Below are positions 25,762-33,285 of a stretch of 64,000 nt of DNA, one piece after another. Both the position numbers and the translations under genes were made by a program. Source of the DNA: Galbibacter sp035306585 (lineage in GTDB: Bacteria > Bacteroidota > Bacteroidia > Flavobacteriales > Flavobacteriaceae); NCBI RefSeq assembly GCF_035306585.1, contig NZ_DATGNU010000098.1, positions 20,598 to 84,597 on the forward strand. The letters are read 5' to 3'. Positions within the stretch are counted from its first letter, which is position 1. Every line of letters starts with the position of its first letter. The notes beneath the pieces are model-generated. The model was not told where the DNA came from. It searched no databases and worked only from the letters and a program-made list of their open reading frames with translations.

Positions 25762-27648
25762 ATGGAAGAAAAAAAGTTTGACCTAAACTCTATTATTGGT
25801 TTTGTACTTATAGGTGCTATACTTATTTGGGTGTTATACAACAATGCACCGACAGAACAGGAGATTCAAGAACAAAAGGCTAAACAAGAGCAAGTTCAGG
25901 CTCAGGAGCAAGCAAATAAGAGCAATGTATTAACTGAGCAAACGCCACAAGTGAATTTACAAGATTCCACTGCTCTGGCTGCATACAAAGGTAGTTTAGG
26001 GTCTTTCGCATATTCCGCCTCCTTACCTTCGGCAACAAAGAATGTGACTACCCTGGAAAATGACAAAGTTCGTTTTAAGGTCAGTAATAAAGGTGGTCAA
26101 ATCGTTGAAGTTCTTTTGAAAAATTTTAGCCGGTATGATTCTGTACCCGTTTATCTGGTAGAGGATGGCAATGCATCTTTTAATTTGACCTTTTCAACGA
26201 CAGATAACAGAACACTCAACACACAAGATTTATATTTTGAACCTAGTTTGACTAAAAATGGAGACACGCAAGTACTCTCTATGAAACTAAAGGCTTCCGA
26301 TAATCAATATTTGGAGTACCGTTACGAGTTGAAGCCAGGGGAGTATATGATGGATTATACGATCCGTTCCCAAGGGCTCTCTAATGTGTTAAACAGTTCT
26401 CAACCAGTAGAGCTGAACTGGAAACAAAAATCGATTCGTCAAAGCCAAAGTATCCAATATGAGAATCGTTACACCCGTTTATCCTATTTAGAAGATGGGA
26501 ACAGTAACAAACTATCTCAAGGGGGGGATGATGAAGATACCGTTAATGATGTAAAATGGATTTCTTATAGACAGCACTTTTTTAGTTCGATATTAATTAA
26601 TCCAAATGAATTTTCAAGTGTCAGTTTAACTTCAGAACAATTATTTGAAGATGAATCTATTGAAGAGAAGTTTACGAAACTTTATACCTCTAGCCTTCCT
26701 TTGCAGATACAAGGGGGAGAGTTAAATTCAAATTTAAAATGGTACTACGGACCAACGGATGCTAGGATTTTTAATGATTATAAAGGACTTGATCTTTCTG
26801 AATCTATCCCATTTGGATGGGGAATCTTTGGGTTTATTAACAAACATATTTTCACCCCACTTTTTGGATTTTTGAGTACAGTCTTTCCCTATGGAATTGC
26901 CATTATTGTAATGACTATATTGGTTCGAATTGTGCTCTCACCAGTGACTTACAAATCGTACTTGTCACAGGCTAAAATGAAAGTGCTACGTCCAGAGATT
27001 CAGGAAATTAACGATAAGTTTAAAGACAACCCAATGAAGCGTCAACAGGAGACTATGAAGCTTTATGGTAAAGCAGGAGTAAGCCCAATGAGTGGATGCG
27101 TCCCTGCCTTACTGCAGTTACCAGTATTCTATGCCCTGTTCATGTTCTTCCCAACGGCCATTATGTTAAGACATAAGTCGTTCCTATGGGCAGATGATCT
27201 TTCCTCCTACGATATTATTTACAAATTCCCTGAAGGGTTTAGCATACCATTCTATGGAGATCATGTAAGTTTGTTCCCTATCTTAGCCTCTGTTGCCATT
27301 TTCTTTTATATGAAAATGACCACAGGGCAACAACAAGCTATGCAACAACCTACCCAAGAAGGAATGCCTGATATGAGTAGTATCATGAAAATCATGATAT
27401 ACATCTCTCCGGTTATGATGTTGTTCTTCTTTAACAATTATGCTAGTGGATTGAGTTTGTATTACTTCATTTCCAATTTGATCACAATAGTTATAATGCT
27501 TGTGATTAAAAATTATATCATTGACGAAGATAAAATCCATGATAAGATCCAGGAGAATAAGAAAAAGCCTAAAAAAGAAAATAAGTTCCAACGTAAAATG
27601 CGTGAGATGATGGAACAGGCGGAAGCCCAGCAGAAAAAGAAAAAATAA
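25762..27648 (+). CDS. yidC: Membrane protein insertase YidC
   Basis: This 628-residue inner-membrane insertase has an N-terminal helix (IIGFVLIGAILIWVLY, residues 15-30) and a large periplasmic beta-sandwich domain to about residue 350. The conserved C-terminal 60KD_IMP helices follow (YGIAIIVMTILVRIVLSP, VSPMSGCVPALLQLPVFYALF). The tail is very basic (KKKPKKENKFQRK), as usual for contact with the ribosome. It inserts proteins into the membrane with or without SecYEG. Confidence 0.97.
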   Translation: MEEKKFDLNSIIGFVLIGAILIWVLYNNAPTEQEIQEQKAKQEQVQAQEQANKSNVLTEQTPQVNLQDSTALAAYKGSLGSFAYSASLPSATKNVTTLENDKVRFKVSNKGGQIVEVLLKNFSRYDSVPVYLVEDGNASFNLTFSTTDNRTLNTQDLYFEPSLTKNGDTQVLSMKLKASDNQYLEYRYELKPGEYMMDYTIRSQGLSNVLNSSQPVELNWKQKSIRQSQSIQYENRYTRLSYLEDGNSNKLSQGGDDEDTVNDVKWISYRQHFFSSILINPNEFSSVSLTSEQLFEDESIEEKFTKLYTSSLPLQIQGGELNSNLKWYYGPTDARIFNDYKGLDLSESIPFGWGIFGFINKHIFTPLFGFLSTVFPYGIAIIVMTILVRIVLSPVTYKSYLSQAKMKVLRPEIQEINDKFKDNPMKRQQETMKLYGKAGVSPMSGCVPALLQLPVFYALFMFFPTAIMLRHKSFLWADDLSSYDIIYKFPEGFSIPFYGDHVSLFPILASVAIFFYMKMTTGQQQAMQQPTQEGMPDMSSIMKIMIYISPVMMLFFFNNYASGLSLYYFISNLITIVIMLVIKNYIIDEDKIHDKIQENKKKPKKENKFQRKMREMMEQAEAQQKKKK

Positions 27649-27700
27649 TTCCTGTAGGTGAGTATTTTAGGGATACTAGGTAAGCATATAAATTAGATTT

Positions 27701-27740
27701 AAAAGGACGAGAATTATAAAATTTTTCGTCCTTTTAATTT
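27701..27740 (+). terminator. Terminator after yidC
   Basis: The arms AAAAGGACGA (27701-27710) and TCGTCCTTTT (27726-27735) are perfect complements with a 15-base AU-rich loop, then a U-rich tail. It lies 53 bases after the yidC stop. Confidence 0.85.
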
Positions 27741-27823
27741 TAAAAAAGATTTTAAAATCTTTAGGCAAGTAGAATTGAAAGGTAACATGGGTGGGTTCGA
27801 CTATAACGTATAGGTGAATTTTG

Positions 27824-27831
27824 TAATTTTG
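27824..27831 (+). promoter_or_regulatory. Candidate -7 box for mnmA
   Basis: TAATTTTG fits TAnnTTTG. The predicted leader is only about 16 bases. AAGGAGG (27845-27851) directly touches the ATG with no spacer, which is unusual for a working Shine-Dalgarno. Confidence 0.45.
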
Positions 27832-27851
27832 CCCCTAATAAATTAAGGAGG

Positions 27852-29039
27852 ATGAAAAGAGTGATCGTTGGTTTGTCTGGAGGAGTAGACTCTAGTGTAG
27901 CTGCATACCTTTTAAAACAACAAGGGTATGAGGTGATTGGCCTATTTATGAAAAATTGGCATGATGATTCTGTAACCATTTCAAATGAGTGTCCTTGGTT
28001 AGAGGATAGCAATGACGCTATGATGGTAGCAGAAAAACTAGGGATTCCTTTTCAGACTGTGGATTTAAGTGAGCAGTACAAAGAGCGTATCGTTGATTAT
28101 ATGTTTAACGAGTACGAAAGAGGGCGTACACCAAATCCTGATGTGCTTTGTAATAGAGAGATCAAATTTGATGTGTTCCTTAAAATTGCGCTTAGTTTAG
28201 GAGCAGACTATGTAGCCACTGGACATTATTGTAGAAAGGACACCATCACAGTGGATGGAAAAGAAATTCATCGTCTATTGGCAGGAAAGGATCCCAATAA
28301 GGATCAATCTTATTTCTTATGTCAATTATCCCAAGAACAACTCAGTAAAACACTCTTTCCAATAGGAGAGCTTATTAAACCTCAGGTTCGGAAAATAGCC
28401 CAAGAAAATGAATTGATCACCGCTGATAAAAAGGACTCACAAGGACTCTGTTTTATTGGAAAAGTCAGACTACCGGAATTTTTACAACAAAAACTAAAAC
28501 CCAAAGAGGGGCAGATCGTAGAGATTGATTCCGAAAGCGTCCTTAAGAAAAAAGAGCTGCGAATTTTTGAAAATAAAATTGACGAATTAGCCTACAATTC
28601 GAAACGCCTTACATACAATGTCTCCGAAGGAAAAGTTGTTGGGAAACATCAAGGCGCTCATTATTTTACAAAAGGTCAACGAAAAGGTTTAGCAGTGGGA
28701 GGTACACCTGAACCACTTTTTGTGATAGAGACAGACGTGGATCAAAATGTAATTTATACAGGACAGGGGAAGGACCACCCTGGCTTGTTTAGAAAAGCAT
28801 TGTTTGTGAGTAAAGAAGAATTGCATTGGGTTCGTGAGGATTTAGCATTAGCACCAGATCAGCAACTTGAAGTAATGGCGCGCATACGATACCGTCAGCC
28901 TCTTCAAAAAGCAACCCTTTACCAAGTAGAAAGTGGTTTATATGTTGATTTTGATCAGCCACAAAGTGCGATCACCGAAGGGCAATTTGTAGCCTTTTAT
29001 TCTGGTGATGAATTGATTGGTTCTGGCGTTATTGGCTAA
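27852..29039 (+). CDS. mnmA: tRNA-specific 2-thiouridylase MnmA
   Basis: This 395-residue enzyme makes 2-thiouridine at wobble position 34 of tRNAs for Lys, Glu and Gln. It has the PP-loop GLSGGVDSSVAAYLL (residues 7-21). The catalytic cysteines are in NPDVLCNREIKFD and SQGLCFIGK. TGHYCRK is the nucleotide-adjacent motif, and FTKGQRKGLAVGG opens the C-terminal domains. It has its own promoter signal downstream of the yidC terminator. Confidence 0.96.
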   Translation: MKRVIVGLSGGVDSSVAAYLLKQQGYEVIGLFMKNWHDDSVTISNECPWLEDSNDAMMVAEKLGIPFQTVDLSEQYKERIVDYMFNEYERGRTPNPDVLCNREIKFDVFLKIALSLGADYVATGHYCRKDTITVDGKEIHRLLAGKDPNKDQSYFLCQLSQEQLSKTLFPIGELIKPQVRKIAQENELITADKKDSQGLCFIGKVRLPEFLQQKLKPKEGQIVEIDSESVLKKKELRIFENKIDELAYNSKRLTYNVSEGKVVGKHQGAHYFTKGQRKGLAVGGTPEPLFVIETDVDQNVIYTGQGKDHPGLFRKALFVSKEELHWVREDLALAPDQQLEVMARIRYRQPLQKATLYQVESGLYVDFDQPQSAITEGQFVAFYSGDELIGSGVIG

Positions 29040-29094
29040 AAGCGGTAGCTTTTGCTGGGTTTAATTTATCGTTCTTAGGTTCAAAATGCTTTCT

Positions 29095-29102
29095 TATCTT
29101 TG
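29095..29102 (+). promoter_or_regulatory. -7 box 4 bases before the nitronate monooxygenase-like gene
   Basis: TATCTTTG fits TAnnTTTG and ends 4 bases before ATG 29107, predicting a leaderless or nearly leaderless mRNA. Confidence 0.45.
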
Positions 29103-29106
29103 AGCT

Positions 29107-30060
29107 ATGGACAATAGAATCACACAACTTTTTGGAATTAAATACCCGATTGTTCAAGCGGGTATGGTTTGGACCAGTGGTTGGAGACTTGCCTCAGCAG
29201 CTTCGAATGCTGGTATTTTAGGAATCATTGGGGCGGGATCTATGTATCCTCCTGTGCTAGAGGAGCATATTGCTAAATGCAAACAGGCAACCAAAGCACC
29301 CTTTGGTGTTAATATTCCTTTACTTTACCCAAATATTGAGGAGTTGCTCAAAATTGTAGTAGAGCAAGGGGTTAAAATTGTATTTACCTCGGCAGGTAAT
29401 CCTAGTACTTGGACGCCATTTTTAAAAGAACATGGTGTAACAGTGGTTCACGTGGTAAGTAGCGTAAAGTTTGCATTAAAAGCGCAGCAATCTGGAGTAG
29501 ATGCCGTTGTGGCTGAAGGATTCGAGGCTGGAGGTCATAATGGAAGAGAAGAGACCACTACCATGAGTTTAATACCTATGGTCAGAAGGGTGTTGGACAT
29601 TCCTTTAATTGCCGCTGGAGGAATAGCAACAGGTAGGGCCATGCTAGCGGCTATAGTCCTTGGAGCTGAAGGAGTACAAATCGGAAGTCGGTTTGTGGCA
29701 AGTGATGAGGCTTCAGCACATCAAAATTTCAAAGAAATGGTGGTTGCCTCCAAAGAGGGCGATACTAAACTCACCTTAAAAGAACTCACGCCAGTGAGGT
29801 TACTGAAGAACAAATTTTTTCATGAAATTGAAGATTTATACTCCCAAGGTGCTTCAAAAGAAGTTTTAGCCACTCATCTAGGTAGAGGTCGAGCAAAAAA
29901 GGGCATGTTTGAGGGCGATCTCGAACAAGGTGAACTTGAAATTGGTCAGATAAGTGGGCTGATTAATGCTATTAAGCCTGTCGCAACCATTGTCCAAGAA
30001 ATTGTTTCAGAGTATCGGTCTTGTTTACAAGAAATTAAAAGTAGAGGTTATGATATATAG
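29107..30060 (+). CDS. Nitronate monooxygenase / 2-nitropropane dioxygenase-like flavoprotein
   Basis: This 317-residue FMN-dependent TIM barrel of the NMO/FabK family has an N-terminus typical for the group (FGIKYPIVQAGMVW). It continues with FTSAGNP, EGFEAGGHNG and the phosphate-binding GGIATGRAMLAAIVLGAEGVQIG. Family members oxidise alkyl nitronates, and some are enoyl-ACP reductases (FabK). The sequence does not clearly decide between them. A small open frame begins inside its last codons. Confidence 0.85.
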   Translation: MDNRITQLFGIKYPIVQAGMVWTSGWRLASAASNAGILGIIGAGSMYPPVLEEHIAKCKQATKAPFGVNIPLLYPNIEELLKIVVEQGVKIVFTSAGNPSTWTPFLKEHGVTVVHVVSSVKFALKAQQSGVDAVVAEGFEAGGHNGREETTTMSLIPMVRRVLDIPLIAAGGIATGRAMLAAIVLGAEGVQIGSRFVASDEASAHQNFKEMVVASKEGDTKLTLKELTPVRLLKNKFFHEIEDLYSQGASKEVLATHLGRGRAKKGMFEGDLEQGELEIGQISGLINAIKPVATIVQEIVSEYRSCLQEIKSRGYDI

Positions 30061-30151
30061 GGATGAAACTATTCAACAATGTATTTTCAATAATCCCACA
30101 TTATTACAACCATATGAACGATCTGGATTTACACCCTTGTCCAAATGTTGA
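30050..30151 (+). CDS. Possible 33-residue small protein or remnant
   Basis: An ATG at 30050 overlaps the end of the previous gene and encodes 33 residues: RDETIQQCIFNNPTLLQPYE near the start, ending PLSKC. The pattern 'DETI..C...NP.LL..YE..GF.PL..C' loosely recalls short redox domains such as DUF1858 or ScdA_N, but the usual paired cysteines are incomplete. It may be chance or a degraded fragment. Confidence 0.25.
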   Translation: MIYRDETIQQCIFNNPTLLQPYERSGFTPLSKC

Positions 30152-30188
30152 TAGCGGTTCCATTATATGTATTAAAATACGGACCCCA

Positions 30189-30226
30189 AAAAAATAGCTG
30201 CTGACTAAAAGTGTACAACAGCTATT
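30189..30226 (-). terminator. Terminator after the beta-oxidation operon
   Basis: AATAGCTG (30193-30200) pairs with CAGCTATT (30219-30226), extended by imperfect pairs. On the minus strand a run of seven U follows, 34 bases after the acyl-CoA dehydrogenase stop. Confidence 0.8.
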
Positions 30227-30259
30227 CTCACCCTCTATGAAATATATTATTAAAACTTT

Positions 30260-32062
30260 CTAAAAGCAATATGCATTCTCCTGGATAACTTTGTCGGCCA
30301 CAGTATTTCGGAGGTCTACAATGTTAGGGAAGTTGGTATATTTTGTATAGCGTTTAAGCCCCATAAGCATCATTCGTTGTTCATCTGAATCAGCAATTGA
30401 AATGATAGCTTCCTTACCTTTTGCATTTACTTTTTCTACTGCGTTAAAGAGGTAAAGTTTTGCCATCGCTATGTGATGCTTTTGTGAATCCTCACCAAAT
30501 CTATTAGCATTTTTTTGTGTTCTCAAAAGGGCTGATTCAGCCATATAAATTTGAATAAGAATATCTGATGCTGCCATTAAAATCTGTTGATGTTCCTCTA
30601 GATCTTGCCCAAATTTTTGAACAGCGGAACCTGCAATCATTAAAAATGCTTTTTTAAGATTTGCGATGATTTGTTTTTCTTCTGCAAATAGTTCAGAGTA
30701 ATCAGGAGTGTTAAAGTCTGGGATCCCCATTAGCTCCTCTTTCACTGCCATTGCAGGACCTAGTAAATCTACATGACCCTTCATCGCTTTTTTGATCAAC
30801 ATGCCCACAGAGAGCATTCTATTGATTTCGTTGGTTCCTTCGTATATTCTTGAAATACGAGCATCTCGCCATGCAGACTCCATGGGAGTGTCTGCAGAAA
30901 AGCCCATTCCTCCAAATATTTGGATTCCTTCATCAGTGCAGTCTTGACAGTGCTCAGAAGCTGCTACTTTTAGAATTGAACATTCAATAGCAAATTCTTC
31001 AAATCCTTTGAGTTCCGCTTCCTGATGGCTCTCCCCATTGCTTATTCGGATCGCAATTCTGTCCTCTATATTTTTAGCCGCTCTATATACCGCAGATTCA
31101 TCCACATAGGCTGCTGTTGCCATTTGGGCTATTTTTGCTTTAATGGCACCAAACTGACTTATAGGCGTTTTAAACTGAATGCGATCATTGGCATACTTTA
31201 TAGCCTCAGTGATCACACGGCGCTGTGCATCTAAACACGCTCCAGCCAATTTAATTCTACCAACATTAAGAGCATTCATAGCAATTTTAAATCCATTTCC
31301 TCGTTCGGATAACATGTTCTCAACGGGCACCTTGGTCTGGTTAAAAAACACTTGGCGGGTGGAAGAAGAATGAATCCCTAGTTTTTTCTCTTCTTCGCCA
31401 AAAGTAATACCATTTTCAGGATCGTTCTCTACAATAAATCCAGTGATATACTTATCGTCTTCAATTCTGGCGAAAACGATAAAAAGATTTGCAAAGCCTG
31501 CATTGGATATCCACATTTTTTGCCCACTGATTAAATAATGTTTTCCATCATCGGACAATACCGCTTTGGTTTTACCACTATTGGCATCAGAACCTGCACC
31601 AGGTTCTGTTAAACAGTATGCACCAAACCATTCACCTGTGGCCAGTTTGGGAACATATTTTTGCTTTTGTTCTTCTGTTCCATATAATAGAATTGGCATT
31701 GTCCCGATACCAGTATGTGCTCCAAATGCCGTAGCCAATGAACCAGTGGCACCTGAGATATAGTCACACACTAGCATGGTGGTTACAAAACTCATTCCTA
31801 AACCACCGTACTGCTCAGGTACAGCGGTTCCTAATAATCCAAGCTCTGCAGCTTTACCCATAATCTCTTCTGTAAAGCCGTAGTCTTTATTTTCGAATCG
31901 ATCCTTATGTGGCCATACCTCTCGATCTACAAATTCTTTTACTGCATCGCGCATCATCTGTTGTTCTTCCGAAAAATCTTCTGGAGTAAAAACATCCGCT
32001 GCCTTGGTCTGTTTTACTAAAAATTGACCACCTCTAATTGTTTCTTGTTTGGTTTCCATCAC
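30260..32062 (-). CDS. fadE: Acyl-CoA dehydrogenase (FadE-like)
   Basis: This 600-residue flavoprotein catalyses the first oxidation of beta-oxidation. ACYLTEPGAGSDA-type motif YCLTEPGAGSDANSG is near residue 150, and the FAD/substrate segment MWISNAGFANLFIVFARI follows. The catalytic-domain stretch QIFGGMGFSADTPMESAWRD and RISRIYEGTNEINR lie near residues 380-410. It is longer than the usual 380-residue enzymes, with an extra helical C-terminus, like Bacillus FadE and VLCAD-type enzymes. It is the last gene of the operon, 11 bases after fadA. Confidence 0.92.
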   Translation of the reverse strand: MMETKQETIRGGQFLVKQTKAADVFTPEDFSEEQQMMRDAVKEFVDREVWPHKDRFENKDYGFTEEIMGKAAELGLLGTAVPEQYGGLGMSFVTTMLVCDYISGATGSLATAFGAHTGIGTMPILLYGTEEQKQKYVPKLATGEWFGAYCLTEPGAGSDANSGKTKAVLSDDGKHYLISGQKMWISNAGFANLFIVFARIEDDKYITGFIVENDPENGITFGEEEKKLGIHSSSTRQVFFNQTKVPVENMLSERGNGFKIAMNALNVGRIKLAGACLDAQRRVITEAIKYANDRIQFKTPISQFGAIKAKIAQMATAAYVDESAVYRAAKNIEDRIAIRISNGESHQEAELKGFEEFAIECSILKVAASEHCQDCTDEGIQIFGGMGFSADTPMESAWRDARISRIYEGTNEINRMLSVGMLIKKAMKGHVDLLGPAMAVKEELMGIPDFNTPDYSELFAEEKQIIANLKKAFLMIAGSAVQKFGQDLEEHQQILMAASDILIQIYMAESALLRTQKNANRFGEDSQKHHIAMAKLYLFNAVEKVNAKGKEAIISIADSDEQRMMLMGLKRYTKYTNFPNIVDLRNTVADKVIQENAYCF

Positions 32063-32073
32063 ACTTTGTTTTT

Positions 32074-33261
32074 TTAGTTTAAAAACTCATAAACGCCGGC
32101 AGCACCCTGCCCAGTACCTACACACATGGTAACAATACCATATTTGTTTTTACGTTTTCTCATCTCATCAAATAATTGAACGGAGAGTTTTGCCCCTGTA
32201 CATCCAAGTGGATGTCCTAAAGCAATAGCTCCACCATTGACATTGACAATATCAGGATTTAAACCTGTCTCTCTAATAACAGCTACAGATTGCGAAGCAA
32301 AAGCTTCATTTAACTCCACTAGGTCGATGTCGTTTAATTTCAACCCTGCTTGATCTAGTGCCTTTGGAATAGCTCTAATAGGGCCTATTCCCATAATCCT
32401 GGGTGGCACACCAACAGCTGAAAATGAAACTAACCTTGCGATGGGTTCTAAATTGAGCTCCTTGACCATTTTTTCACTCATCACTAAAGTAAACGCCGCT
32501 CCGTCACTCATTTGTGATGAATTTCCAGCAGTTACGCTTCCATTTTGAGCAAATACAGGACGAAGTTTGGCTAATATTTCTTTGGAAGTATCTGCCCTAG
32601 GACCTTCATCAGTATCGAAAATGTATTGTTTGGTAGCCTTTTTACCTGCTTTATCGACATAGACCTGTTCTATATTTATGGGAACAATTTGATTTTTAAA
32701 TCGATTCTCTTTAATGGCTTTTAAAGCTTTTTGGTGAGAGTTATAAGAAAATTCATCTTGTTCCTCACGTGATATTTTGTATTGATTTGCAACTGCCTCA
32801 GCAGTTAACCCCATTCCCCAATAATAATCCTCATGTCCCTTTTTGGCCACTTCATAATTAGGTACTGGTTTATAACCTCCCATTGGAATATAACTCATGC
32901 TTTCTGCTCCACCAGCGATGATGCAATCGGCCATCCCTGATTGTATTTTTGCAGTTGCGATGCTGATGGTCTCTAAACCAGAAGCACAATATCTGTTGAC
33001 CGTTACTCCAGGAACTTCCTCAACACCTAATCCCATTAAGGAGATCAAGCGTCCCATGTTTAATCCTTGTTCTGCTTCTGGCATGGCATTTCCAACAATG
33101 ACATCATCGATTCGTTTAACATCAAGCTGGGGTACCTGCTTTAACATGTGTTGGATCGTCTCTGCAGCTAATTCATCGGGTCTTTTAAAACGGAGTAAGC
33201 CTCGGGGTGCTTTTCCAACCGCAGTCCTGTAAGCTTGTACTATATATGCTGTATTTTTCAT
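32074..33261 (-). CDS. fadA: Acetyl-CoA acyltransferase (3-ketoacyl-CoA thiolase)
   Basis: This 395-residue thiolase has the acyl-binding C92 in VNRYCASGLETIS, the base His in GGAIALGHPLGCTGAK and the second Cys in MCVGTGQGAAGV. NEAFASQ is also conserved. It cleaves 3-ketoacyl-CoA to acetyl-CoA and a shortened acyl-CoA. The gene lies between fadN and fadE with short gaps, so the operon supplies the full cycle. Confidence 0.95.
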   Translation of the reverse strand: MKNTAYIVQAYRTAVGKAPRGLLRFKRPDELAAETIQHMLKQVPQLDVKRIDDVIVGNAMPEAEQGLNMGRLISLMGLGVEEVPGVTVNRYCASGLETISIATAKIQSGMADCIIAGGAESMSYIPMGGYKPVPNYEVAKKGHEDYYWGMGLTAEAVANQYKISREEQDEFSYNSHQKALKAIKENRFKNQIVPINIEQVYVDKAGKKATKQYIFDTDEGPRADTSKEILAKLRPVFAQNGSVTAGNSSQMSDGAAFTLVMSEKMVKELNLEPIARLVSFSAVGVPPRIMGIGPIRAIPKALDQAGLKLNDIDLVELNEAFASQSVAVIRETGLNPDIVNVNGGAIALGHPLGCTGAKLSVQLFDEMRKRKNKYGIVTMCVGTGQGAAGVYEFLN

Positions 33262-33285
33262 GTTCTAATTTTTTGATTTGAAAAT

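Noticed and set aside
29031..29056. AAAAGC/GCTTTT stem at the mnmA stop as a terminator
   Set aside because: Only six base pairs with no U-run outside the stem.
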